A DNA stretch of 5,785 nucleotides from JBCBTJ01 sp964597685 (GTDB taxonomy: Bacteria > Pseudomonadota > Alphaproteobacteria > Caulobacterales > Hyphomonadaceae), in contig CAZQZC010000171.1 in the NCBI GenBank assembly GCA_964597685.1, positions 1 to 5,785 on the forward strand. The letters run 5' to 3'. The notes beneath the pieces are model-generated. The model had not been told where the DNA came from, made no database searches, and saw only the letters and a program-made list of their open reading frames with translations. Made by a program: the position numbers and the translations under genes. Each line of letters begins with the position of its first letter. The first letter of the stretch is position 1. Below, piece after piece: positions 1 through 5,729 of this stretch.

Positions 1-839
1 ATGGCGAGGCCGGCTCCGTTGTCCATGCAGCCGATCGTTCCGTCGAGCGCGATGGAGGCGAGGTCCCATTCGGACGCCTCGATCTCTTTCGCGTCCTCTT
101 CGGTTTCGTCGCGCAGCTCTTGGATGTCGGGATGGCGGAACAAGGCGTTGTCGTCGAAGGAGACCTTGGCGTCCAGAACGCGCAGCCGGCCGTCTTTCAT
201 GACAATCAGCGGGTTCACCTCCAACAGGCTCATATCCTTCTCGATGAACGCCTTGTAGAGGATTGGGAACAGGCCCATCCCGTCTTCGCGCGCCGCGCCG
301 TCGAGCTTCAGCGCGTCGCACAGCGCGCCCGCATTCTCCGCCGTCATGCCGGCCAGCGGATCGACCTGGACGGTGACGATCTTCTCCGGCGTGTCGTGGG
401 CGACCTGTTCGATGTCCATGCCGCCTTCCGTGGAGGCGACGAAGGCCACTTTGCCCGTGGCGCGGTCGACCAGGACGGAGAGATAAAGCTCGCGGTCGAT
501 ATCGGCGCCGTCTTCGATGTAGAGGCGGTTGACTTGCTTGCCGTCGGGGCCCGTCTGCGCCGTCACCAGCGTGTTGCCGAGCATTCCCTTGACGTGCTCG
601 TAAACCTCGTCCGGCGAAAATGCGAGGCGCACGCCGCCCTTCTCGCCGGCTTCCGCCTCTTTGAATTTGCCCTTGCCGCGTCCGCCGGCGTGGATCTGGC
701 TCTTCACGACCCAGAGCGGTCCGGGAAGCTTCGCCGCCGCATCGGCCGCCTCTTCGACCGAGAACACCGGATAGCCGTCGGCGACAGGCGCGCCGTAAGA
801 CTTGAGAACGGCTTTCGCCTGATATTCATGGATGTTCAT
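1..839 (-). CDS. sucC: Succinate--CoA ligase (ADP-forming) subunit beta, N-terminal 279 residues (runs off the left edge)
   Basis: Beta subunit of succinyl-CoA synthetase, a cytoplasmic TCA-cycle enzyme that interconverts succinyl-CoA and succinate with formation of ADP/ATP or GDP/GTP. It works with SucD, whose gene normally follows and would lie beyond the left edge. The protein starts MNIHEYQAK, the family's standard N-terminus. Visible landmarks are the ATP-grasp glycine-rich segment HAGGRGKGKFKEA (50-62), the DRATGKVAFVASTEGG stretch (125-140), EVNPL with Asn209 and VLDAKV with Asp223 (the predicted metal ligands, matching Asn199 and Asp213 of E. coli SucC), and ALDGTIGCMDNGAGLA at 264-279. 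Full-length SucC is about 390-400 residues, so roughly 70% is present. The ATG at 837-839 is supported by the family N-terminus and by AGGGAAGG at 851-858, 11 bases upstream. The usual CMVNGAG motif reads CMDNGAG here (Asp273). The gene has its own promoter candidate. Confidence 0.97.
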   Translation of the reverse strand, partial: MNIHEYQAKAVLKSYGAPVADGYPVFSVEEAADAAAKLPGPLWVVKSQIHAGGRGKGKFKEAEAGEKGGVRLAFSPDEVYEHVKGMLGNTLVTAQTGPDGKQVNRLYIEDGADIDRELYLSVLVDRATGKVAFVASTEGGMDIEQVAHDTPEKIVTVQVDPLAGMTAENAGALCDALKLDGAAREDGMGLFPILYKAFIEKDMSLLEVNPLIVMKDGRLRVLDAKVSFDDNALFRHPDIQELRDETEEDAKEIEASEWDLASIALDGTIGCMDNGAGLA

Positions 840-873
840 GTGCGGAACGGCCTTCCCTGCGAAATCGTTCAGA

Positions 874-888
874 GGGCCGAGCCGGCCC
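874..888 (-). other. Small perfect hairpin in the predicted sucC 5' leader
   Basis: The sequence GGGCCG, a three-base spacer and CGGCCC form a perfect 6-bp stem with a 3-base loop. It lies between the predicted sucC transcription start (about 895) and the ribosome binding site (851-858), so it would be in the untranslated leader. No U-run follows on the minus strand, so it is not a standard intrinsic terminator. It could stabilise the mRNA or be fortuitous in GC-rich DNA. Confidence 0.4.
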
Positions 889-901
889 GATGGTCACGCC
901 G

Positions 902-929
902 CTTATAACAGGGGCGAATCGGCGTGCAA
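902..929 (-). promoter_or_regulatory. Sigma70-type promoter candidate for sucC
   Basis: On the minus strand, TTGCAC (924-929) and TATAAG (902-907) are separated by 16 bases. These are close to the TTGACA/TATAAT consensus. The predicted start would be near 895, giving a leader of about 56 bases before the sucC ATG. The promoter sits in the 130-base gap after the MFS stop codon, which argues that sucC is transcribed separately from the upstream genes. The call rests on consensus matching only. Confidence 0.55.
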
Positions 930-969
930 CCGGGGCTCGCGAACGCCTTTCCGTGTGCAATTGAACGGA

Positions 970-2217
970 TCAGATCACATCGCTGCGAGGGTCGTTGGAG
1001 ACGCCGGGAACGGACGTCGGCTGGGTGAAGAGCCAGGCCTCGCGCGCGCCCTCCTCGGCGGGGGCCCGGGCTTGGCGGCGCACGAGCATCAAGACGGCGA
1101 GAAGCACGGTCAGCGCCGCCGCCCAAACGAACAGCCCGCCCGGGCCCAAACCGATCCGCATGGCGAAGCCAGACAGAGGCGGACCGGCGACCGACCCCGC
1201 CGCCCAAACGAACAGAAGGCCTGACATGACCCGCGCGATCTGATCGGGGGTGGACCGGTCCGCGGCGTGGGCGATGCACACGCCGTAGAACGACAAGGAT
1301 CCAGCGCCCCAGACCGCCAACAATCCCAGGATCACCGCAAAAGGCGCCCTGCCCGCCAGCATGCCGACGCCGAGGGCGGCGATCGCGGCGGCGGCCGCCA
1401 TGACCGCCACGACGCGCCTGCGGTCGACCCGATCGGAGATCCGCCCCGCCGGCCATTGACTGGCCAGGCCGCCGATCCAGGCGGCCGCCATGGCGAGGGC
1501 GCCGGCCTCGGTTGCGCCGCGCTCCAGATCTGGCGAGAGGATGACGGCGAACACCGGCAAAAGCGCCAGCGTGCCCGTATTGACGACGCCCGCCAGGAAC
1601 GCGCCTGCCACGGCCGCCGGCGCCAAGCGCGCCAAAGCCATCAGCGGCAAGGGGTCGGCGCTCGGCGGCGGCGGCTGATTTCGACGCGTCAGGCAGACGG
1701 GCATCAGCGCCAAGGCCAGAAAGACGCCGCACCATATGTATGGCTGAGGCGCGAGCGGCCCCAATCCGGCGGCGAAGAAGGGGCCGATCACGAGGGCCGC
1801 CTTGGCCGCCACGTGGTAGACGCCCGTCACCCCGCCCCGGCTTTCGGCCGGTGTGGCGGCGGTCAGCCAACTTTCGGCGCTGGCGAACATCCAAGCGAAA
1901 CTGACGCCCTGGACAAATCGGATCAGCGTCCAGGCCCAGGGATCCTGCGCCAATTGCATCGCCAAGGCGCCAGCCGCCGTCGCCGCCGCCGCCGCTGCGA
2001 AGACGCGGATGTTTCCGACGCCGACAATCAGGTTCGGCGCGGTCGCAGCCCCAACCATGAACCCCGCCGCGTGCAGCGCCGCGATCAATCCAATGGGAAG
2101 CGGGCTGACGCCCAACGCCTCCAAGCCGAGGGGCGTCACGACGCCAAGCGCGCCACCCGCGAGCTGCAACAGCGCGACGGCGAGGATCAAGGCCCAAACG
2201 TTGCGATAATCAGCCAT
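970..2217 (-). CDS. MFS transporter, YcaD-like, 12 predicted membrane helices
   Basis: This 415-residue inner-membrane protein is of typical major facilitator superfamily length. Hydrophobic helices fill the sequence from residue 7 to about 379, split by a proline-rich charged central loop at about 178-190 (TRRNQPPPPSADP), which fits the 6+6 arrangement. Characteristic pieces are RFVQGVSFAWMFASAESWLT (100-119) followed by ESRGGVTGVYHVAAKAALVIG (125-145), and the second-half loop QWPAGRISDRVDRRRV (254-269), equivalent to the conserved MFS loop between helices. This pattern resembles the YcaD group of uncharacterised transporters; the substrate cannot be read from sequence. The hydrophilic tail (381-415) is likely cytoplasmic. 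The ATG at 2215-2217 has only a weak ribosome binding site (GAGAC about 10 bases upstream). The gene follows phoD after 88 bases that contain a strong hairpin. A long ORF in another frame of the same strand is a GC shadow. Confidence 0.9.
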   Translation of the reverse strand: MADYRNVWALILAVALLQLAGGALGVVTPLGLEALGVSPLPIGLIAALHAAGFMVGAATAPNLIVGVGNIRVFAAAAAATAAGALAMQLAQDPWAWTLIRFVQGVSFAWMFASAESWLTAATPAESRGGVTGVYHVAAKAALVIGPFFAAGLGPLAPQPYIWCGVFLALALMPVCLTRRNQPPPPSADPLPLMALARLAPAAVAGAFLAGVVNTGTLALLPVFAVILSPDLERGATEAGALAMAAAWIGGLASQWPAGRISDRVDRRRVVAVMAAAAAIAALGVGMLAGRAPFAVILGLLAVWGAGSLSFYGVCIAHAADRSTPDQIARVMSGLLFVWAAGSVAGPPLSGFAMRIGLGPGGLFVWAAALTVLLAVLMLVRRQARAPAEEGAREAWLFTQPTSVPGVSNDPRSDVI

Positions 2218-2251
2218 TGGCGCGTCTCAAGATGGGCGCCGGGATGACGAC

Positions 2252-2282
2252 CCGGCGCGCGGCTTCCTACGCCGCGCGCCGG
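2252..2282 (-). terminator. Strong 12-bp hairpin between phoD and the MFS gene
   Basis: CCGGCGCGCGGC and GCCGCGCGCCGG form a perfect 12-bp stem around a 7-base loop. The hairpin starts 23 bases past the phoD stop and ends 34 bases before the MFS start codon. It lacks the U-run of a standard intrinsic terminator on either strand, so it may be a U-poor terminator, a 3' stabilising structure for the phoD mRNA, or a leader element of the MFS gene. Either way it is the strongest structure between these two genes and could reduce read-through. Confidence 0.45.
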
Positions 2283-2305
2283 AAATCAAGCGGAAATCAG
2301 CGTGA

Positions 2306-3505
2306 TCAGCGGGCGAGATCGGCCATATTGATCACGGTTTCGCCAAGCACGCCGCCATCCAGGCCGCGCAAGGCGAGGCCGACCGTGCCCGCGTCCCAAT
2401 CGATGGCGATCTCGCCATAATTCTCCACCGCGACGCCGGGGCCGATCTGGGCGCTGTCCGCCTCGTCGGAGCTCTCCGCGAAGGAGAGGTTCAGCGACGA
2501 CGAGGTCAGCTCGTAGGCGGGATAGGGCAGGACGTCTTGCTTGGCGTAGAGAAAGCCCGTGTGCCGGTCGCCCGAGACGAACACGACGCCTTCCGCGCCC
2601 GTCTCGTCGATCAGGCTGTAGAGGCGGTCCCGCTCGGCCGGCAGATTGTTCCAATGCTCGAAGCCGTGGCCGTCCGTCGTAACCACCTGGATCGACGAGA
2701 CGATAAGGCGAAGATCGGCGGGTTGCTGAAGCTGACCTTCGAGCCACGCCCATTGCGCCTCGCCCAGCATGACCTGGCCGGGGCCGTCCTGCGGCAGGTA
2801 GCGCTGCTTGCCGGGCGCGTTCCACTCGTCGGTCGGCTTCAGCGTGGAGCGGAAATAGCGCGTATCCAGCATGATCACCTGAACCCGCCGACCCTCGGGG
2901 CCGAAGGTCTTGGCGTAATAGACGCCCGGATGCGCGGCGGCCTCTTCTGTCTCCAGATGCCAGAAATTCTCATGCACGCGTTCGGCCAATCGCTTGAACG
3001 GAAACTCGCCGCCGGCGTCGTTGGCGCCGTAATCGTGGTCGTCCCAGGTCGCCATGATGGGATGCTTGGCGCGCACGGCCTGGAAGTCCCGGTCCTTAGC
3101 GAGGTCGGCGAACGATTCGCGCAATTCGTCGAGATCGGCTTCGTTATTGGCGTAGTACCGCCCATCGCGGTCGCCGTAGACGTTGTCGCCAACCATTAGG
3201 AACAAGTCCGCCTCTTCCTGGGCGATGTGGGCGAGCGCGGGGCTTGGCTGTTCTTCCGTATTGCAGGAGCCGACCAGGATGCGGGTGACGACCGCGTCGG
3301 CGCCCGGCAGCGGCGCGCCCTGCGGCGCTCGCGGCAGCTCGCTCGCCGGGATGGCGTCGTAATAGGCCGCCAACGCGTCGACAGCAGAAGCCGGCGGCGT
3401 GGCCGGCAGCTCGATAATCGTCTCGACCGTGCGCGTTTCTGTCACGCTCTGCGCCGCGCACCCGGACACGGCGAGGAGCGCCGCGGTCAGGAATCCTGGT
3501 TTCAT
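2306..3505 (-). CDS. PhoD-like alkaline phosphatase/phosphodiesterase, predicted lipoprotein
   Basis: A 399-residue secreted metallophosphatase of the PhoD-like family, expected to hydrolyse phosphate mono- or diesters in the envelope. Residues 1-15 form a lipoprotein signal with lipobox VSGC (acylated Cys16); Ala17 at +2 favours outer-membrane sorting. No twin-arginine motif is present, unlike Tat-exported Bacillus PhoD. Metal-site motifs in order are GSCN (79-82), VGDNVYGD (105-112), ATWDDHDYG (152-160), LDTRYFRS (213-220) and FVSGDRHTGF (309-318). The N-terminal PhoD_N domain of classical PhoD is absent, so this is the short catalytic-domain form preceded by a linker of about 60 residues. 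The ATG at 3503-3505 was chosen over longer in-frame extensions because it begins the signal peptide and has GGAGGG (3511-3516) five bases upstream. Substrate is unknown. The gene sits 73 bases downstream of the TAXI gene. Confidence 0.92.
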   Translation of the reverse strand: MKPGFLTAALLAVSGCAAQSVTETRTVETIIELPATPPASAVDALAAYYDAIPASELPRAPQGAPLPGADAVVTRILVGSCNTEEQPSPALAHIAQEEADLFLMVGDNVYGDRDGRYYANNEADLDELRESFADLAKDRDFQAVRAKHPIMATWDDHDYGANDAGGEFPFKRLAERVHENFWHLETEEAAAHPGVYYAKTFGPEGRRVQVIMLDTRYFRSTLKPTDEWNAPGKQRYLPQDGPGQVMLGEAQWAWLEGQLQQPADLRLIVSSIQVVTTDGHGFEHWNNLPAERDRLYSLIDETGAEGVVFVSGDRHTGFLYAKQDVLPYPAYELTSSSLNLSFAESSDEADSAQIGPGVAVENYGEIAIDWDAGTVGLALRGLDGGVLGETVINMADLAR

Positions 3506-3510
3506 GTATT

Positions 3511-3516
3511 CCCTCC
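3511..3516 (-). promoter_or_regulatory. Ribosome binding site deciding the phoD start
   Basis: GGAGGG on the minus strand lies five bases before the ATG at 3503-3505. It settles the start, because the same frame stays open upstream to 3829, where it overlaps the TAXI gene and encodes no plausible protein. Confidence 0.8.
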
Positions 3517-3578
3517 AACATGATTGCCTGCGCCCCTCTAAGGGGTGTGCGCGACACTTCGATGACCGTGGGGGAGCC

Positions 3579-4892
3579 TCAGAGCTGCGCGGGCGGCTTC
3601 GCGGCGTGATGGTCGGCCGACTGCACCGCCAAGCCGCCGACCAATTCGTTGACGAAGGCGATGTGGCTGCGCAGGCGATAGAGGTCGTCGGTGTAAGACA
3701 GAGGCACGTCGACAAGACCAACCTCTTCCTGGAGATCGGCCAATTGACGGCGCAACAGCGCGCGTTCGGTTTCCGACTTGGCGTGGCGCGCGCGCACTTC
3801 CAGATCGCGCAAATCGTCGTACCAGACATAGATCCGGCGGCGAACGCGCCAGCGGTAGACAGGCGGCGCCGCGCGCGCGAGCGGGATCAACAAGGTGAGC
3901 AGCGGGATCGCAATCACCCAAGCGCGTTCCAGGAAGTTCGCCACCGCGAACGGAAACCAACGGCGCAGCACCGTCGGCCCGCGATCGTAAAACCGCTCCG
4001 CCTCCGCCGACAGGGGAACGTCCACCAAAAGCCGATCCGGAAAGGTCGCACGCTCGGTGAGCAGCGTCCCCTCCGCATGGATCGCCGACGCGGCCTCCAA
4101 CAAAAGCGCTTGAATGGCTGGGTGAAGATCCTCGGACACCAGCAATTGGGCGACAGGCGCGATCAGCGGCACGTCCTCGCCAGGCAGATTGTCTCCGATG
4201 TCGACGACGCCCTGTAACAGCGTCACCGGCGCCAGCGACGGCGTGCGGCGCGACAGGGCCTCGGCGCGGGGAAAGGCGATAAGGGAGGCCTCAGGCGCTA
4301 ACAACAAGTCCCGGACATAAGGCGCGTCGATCGAGGCGACGAAAATCGCCGCATCCAAATCTCCCGCCAAGAGCGCGTCGGCGGCCTCGCGCCCCCCGCG
4401 CAGATCGCTGGAGCCGGCCGCCCATCCATCGCCCCATTGCTGGCGAAAGGCGAGGACCATTGTGCGCGTGCCCGATCCCACGGGCCCGATCGCAATCCGC
4501 GCGGTCTTCAGATCTCCGAAATCGGCTACGCCGGCGTCCGTGCGGGTGAACACCCAAAGCGGCTCATTGAACAGCCCGCCCAATGCGCGAAGCGCTTCGG
4601 CGTCGCCAGCCATCGCAATACCGCCTTGGACGAGGCCTATGTCGGCTTGGTCGTCTTTCACCAAGCGCAGGTTATCGACGGCGCCGGCGGTGGAGAGAAG
4701 CTCGACCTGGATTCCGTCGACTTCCATTAACCTTTTGTAGCGTTCGGCGAAGGCGTAATACGCCCCGCCCGGCGCCCCGGCCGCGAAGGTCACCGTTTTC
4801 GGCGGCGCCGGCTCCACAAATCGGAACGAAATTATGACCCCGATCACGGCGATCGCGATGAAGGGCCCGTATATCTTGAGGAAATCTCGCAT
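3579..4892 (-). CDS. TAXI-family (TRAP-associated) solute-binding protein with N- and C-terminal membrane segments
   Basis: A 437-residue member of the TAXI family, periplasmic binding proteins normally paired with TRAP permeases. An N-terminal membrane anchor (about 9-25) precedes the binding domain, which opens with VTFAAGAPGGAYYAFAERY (34-52), continues with STAGAVDNLRLVKDDQADIG (67-86) and has AIGPVGSGTRTM (134-145), the characteristic lobe motif. Unlike typical soluble TAXI proteins of about 320 residues, it has a second membrane helix (about 321-342), a basic patch (YRWRVRRR, 346-353), a likely coiled coil (about 365-392) and a tail ending at 437, probably cytoplasmic. No TRAP permease gene is in the window, so it may be an orphan sensor or partner of a distant permease. 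The ATG at 4890-4892 was preferred to one 16 codons upstream because AAGGGGG lies just before it and the membrane anchor starts there. Ligand unknown; family members bind glutamate-like or other small acids. Confidence 0.85.
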   Translation of the reverse strand: MRDFLKIYGPFIAIAVIGVIISFRFVEPAPPKTVTFAAGAPGGAYYAFAERYKRLMEVDGIQVELLSTAGAVDNLRLVKDDQADIGLVQGGIAMAGDAEALRALGGLFNEPLWVFTRTDAGVADFGDLKTARIAIGPVGSGTRTMVLAFRQQWGDGWAAGSSDLRGGREAADALLAGDLDAAIFVASIDAPYVRDLLLAPEASLIAFPRAEALSRRTPSLAPVTLLQGVVDIGDNLPGEDVPLIAPVAQLLVSEDLHPAIQALLLEAASAIHAEGTLLTERATFPDRLLVDVPLSAEAERFYDRGPTVLRRWFPFAVANFLERAWVIAIPLLTLLIPLARAAPPVYRWRVRRRIYVWYDDLRDLEVRARHAKSETERALLRRQLADLQEEVGLVDVPLSYTDDLYRLRSHIAFVNELVGGLAVQSADHHAAKPPAQL

Positions 4893-4912
4893 GGCGCCCC
4901 CTTTGCAGTCTT

Positions 4913-4940
4913 CCGGTAACGCTCGCCGAAGCGGTGTCAA
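4913..4940 (-). promoter_or_regulatory. Possible promoter close to the TAXI gene
   Basis: A perfect TTGACA (4935-4940 on the minus strand) is followed 16 bases later by a poor -10, TACCGG (4913-4918). The predicted start would be only about 15 bases before the ATG, leaving just enough room for the AAGGGGG ribosome binding site. The -35 is convincing and the -10 is not. Confidence 0.3.
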
Positions 4941-5026
4941 GATGGGGAGCCGAGAGAGGGAAGAGGACGCCCAGAATTCGCCTTATGCAGGCCAAGCATG
5001 GAACCCATTCCTGTTGTGGAGTGTTA

Positions 5027-5056
5027 ATTATATCCGCCGGCGCCCACCTGCTTGTC
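5027..5056 (-). promoter_or_regulatory. Possible distal leftward promoter for the TAXI gene
   Basis: A perfect TATAAT occurs on the minus strand at 5027-5032. The best -35 at suitable distance is GACAAG (5051-5056, spacer 18), which is weak. It would give a TAXI leader of about 130 bases. The element overlaps the inverted repeat that precedes the small plus-strand ORF, so the two divergent transcription units may share a control region. Confidence 0.3.
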
Positions 5057-5071
5057 ACAGGCGGACGCCGG
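5037..5071 (+). other. Stem-loop or inverted repeat upstream of the small plus-strand ORF
   Basis: CCGGCG (5037-5042) pairs with CGCCGG (5066-5071), and an inner CCTG (5047-5050) pairs with CAGG (5058-5061) around a 7-base loop. An alternative pairing uses TATCC (5031-5035) and GGATA (5070-5074). The structure ends eight bases before the ribosome binding site AAGGA (5079-5083). It could be an RNA structure in the leader of the small ORF or a DNA operator for the divergent promoters. Confidence 0.35.
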
Positions 5072-5091
5072 ATAAAATAAGGACAGAAGTC

Positions 5092-5205
5092 ATGACACAG
5101 AGCAAAATGTTCTCCCGGTTGGTTTCGGTTCTTGCCCTGGGCGGCGTGGCCGCAGCGATCCTTCAAGTCGCGCTGGCAAGCGGTCCATCGATTTACGCGG
5201 GCTGA
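5092..5205 (+). CDS. Small hypothetical single-pass membrane or exported peptide, 37 residues
   Basis: I do not recognise this protein. It has a short polar and basic start (MTQSKMFSR), a hydrophobic stretch of about 20 residues (10-29) and a short tail ASGPSIYAG. This fits either a single membrane helix with the basic end in the cytoplasm or a signal peptide whose ALA-S junction (28-30) could be cleaved to leave a very small product. The ATG at 5092-5094 has AAGGA (5079-5083) eight bases upstream. The same frame extends upstream to 4834, but that part is antisense to the TAXI gene and lacks protein-like character. It is the only supported plus-strand gene, divergent from the TAXI gene (199-base gap), convergent with rlmH (59-base gap), and followed after nine bases by a hairpin. 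Many alphaproteobacterial small membrane proteins look similar and have no known role. Confidence 0.5.
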   Translation: MTQSKMFSRLVSVLALGGVAAAILQVALASGPSIYAG

Positions 5206-5214
5206 CGAAGCCAA

Positions 5215-5241
5215 GGTCGCGACACCCAATTTGTCGCGGCC
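5215..5241. terminator. Hairpin terminator candidate between the convergent small ORF and rlmH
   Basis: GGTCGCGACA and TGTCGCGGCC form a 10-bp stem (one U-G wobble on the plus strand) with a 7-base loop. It starts nine bases after the small ORF's stop codon. No U-run follows it on the plus strand. On the minus strand, seven T residues occur just past the rlmH stop (5256-5262), before the hairpin rather than after it. Its position between convergent genes suggests a termination or mRNA-end role for one or both. Confidence 0.45.
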
Positions 5242-5264
5242 CAGCGGGACCGATCAAAAAAATC

Positions 5265-5729
5265 TCAAGCCTTGTGGTAAGGCGCGCCCGCGAGAATGGA
5301 GGCGGCGCGATAGAGCTGTTCGGCGAGCATGGCGCGCACCAGGCGATGCGGCCAGGTTTGCCGGCCGAACGCCATCGTCTCGGGGATCGCGCGTCTCGCC
5401 TCGTCGGAAAATCCCTCAGCGCCGCCGATCACAAAGACCAGGGACGGCTCTCCGGAATCGCGTCGTTTGGCGAGGTCTTCAGCGAACGCCGTCGAGGACA
5501 GTGATCGACCGCCCTCATCCAAGCGGACGCAGCGCGCCCCACTCTGCACCTTGGAGAGAATGCGCCGGCCCTCGGCCTCCAGGCCGCCGCCAGCGTCGAC
5601 CTCGGTTTCGGTCAGCCCCTTGAGGCCCAACCCCGCGCCGATCTTTGAGAACCGGCCGGAATACGCGTCATAAAGGTCGCGCTCCGGGCCGGATTTCATC
5701 CGTCCAACGGCCAGTATGGCGACTTTCAC
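5265..5729 (-). CDS. rlmH: 23S rRNA (pseudouridine(1915)-N(3))-methyltransferase
   Basis: RlmH is a small SPOUT-class methyltransferase that uses S-adenosylmethionine to methylate N3 of pseudouridine 1915 in helix 69 of 23S rRNA, acting on assembled 70S ribosomes as a homodimer. The 154-residue length matches the family. It starts MKVAILAVGRMKSGPERDLY, has the cofactor-binding trefoil-knot segment FVIGGAEGF (99-107), then HRLVRAMLAEQLYRA (128-142), and ends PYHKA with the conserved PYHK (150-153). The start codon is GTG at 5727-5729, supported by AAGGG (5737-5741) seven bases upstream and by the family N-terminus. In many bacteria the ribosome silencing factor gene rsfS lies just upstream; only a stub of upstream sequence is visible here. 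The gene converges on the small plus-strand ORF. Confidence 0.97.
   Translation of the reverse strand: MKVAILAVGRMKSGPERDLYDAYSGRFSKIGAGLGLKGLTETEVDAGGGLEAEGRRILSKVQSGARCVRLDEGGRSLSSTAFAEDLAKRRDSGEPSLVFVIGGAEGFSDEARRAIPETMAFGRQTWPHRLVRAMLAEQLYRAASILAGAPYHKA

Noticed and set aside
120..908. 262-codon plus-strand ORF antisense to sucC
   Set aside because: The minus strand encodes an unmistakable SucC; the antisense translation has no recognisable features.
869..2197. 442-codon ORF on the minus strand overlapping the MFS gene
   Set aside because: It is out of frame with a clear 12-helix transporter, is extremely rich in Arg, Gly and Pro, and matches no family: a typical GC-rich shadow.
1267..2247. 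326-codon plus-strand ORF antisense to the MFS gene
   Set aside because: Low-complexity Arg/Gln/His-rich translation without domains; explained by antisense of hydrophobic codons.
2280..2300. Tandem copy of CGGAAATCA after phoD
   Set aside because: Two 9-base copies at an 11-base period are too short to distinguish from chance; no function inferred.
3533..3545. CCCCT/AGGGG hairpin between the TAXI and phoD genes
   Set aside because: Only a 5-bp stem on the minus strand with no U-run; too weak to call a terminator.
3506..3829. N-terminal extension of the PhoD frame
   Set aside because: It overlaps the TAXI coding sequence, and the lipoprotein signal plus strong ribosome binding site fix the start at 3505.
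5052..5078. Plus-strand promoter TTGTCA with TAAAAT ahead of the small ORF
   Set aside because: The spacer is only 15 bases and the predicted start would fall after the ribosome binding site, so it could not drive translation of this ORF.
4834..5091. Upstream extension of the small plus-strand ORF
   Set aside because: It is antisense to the TAXI start region, lacks protein-like character, and the ATG at 5092 has the ribosome binding site.
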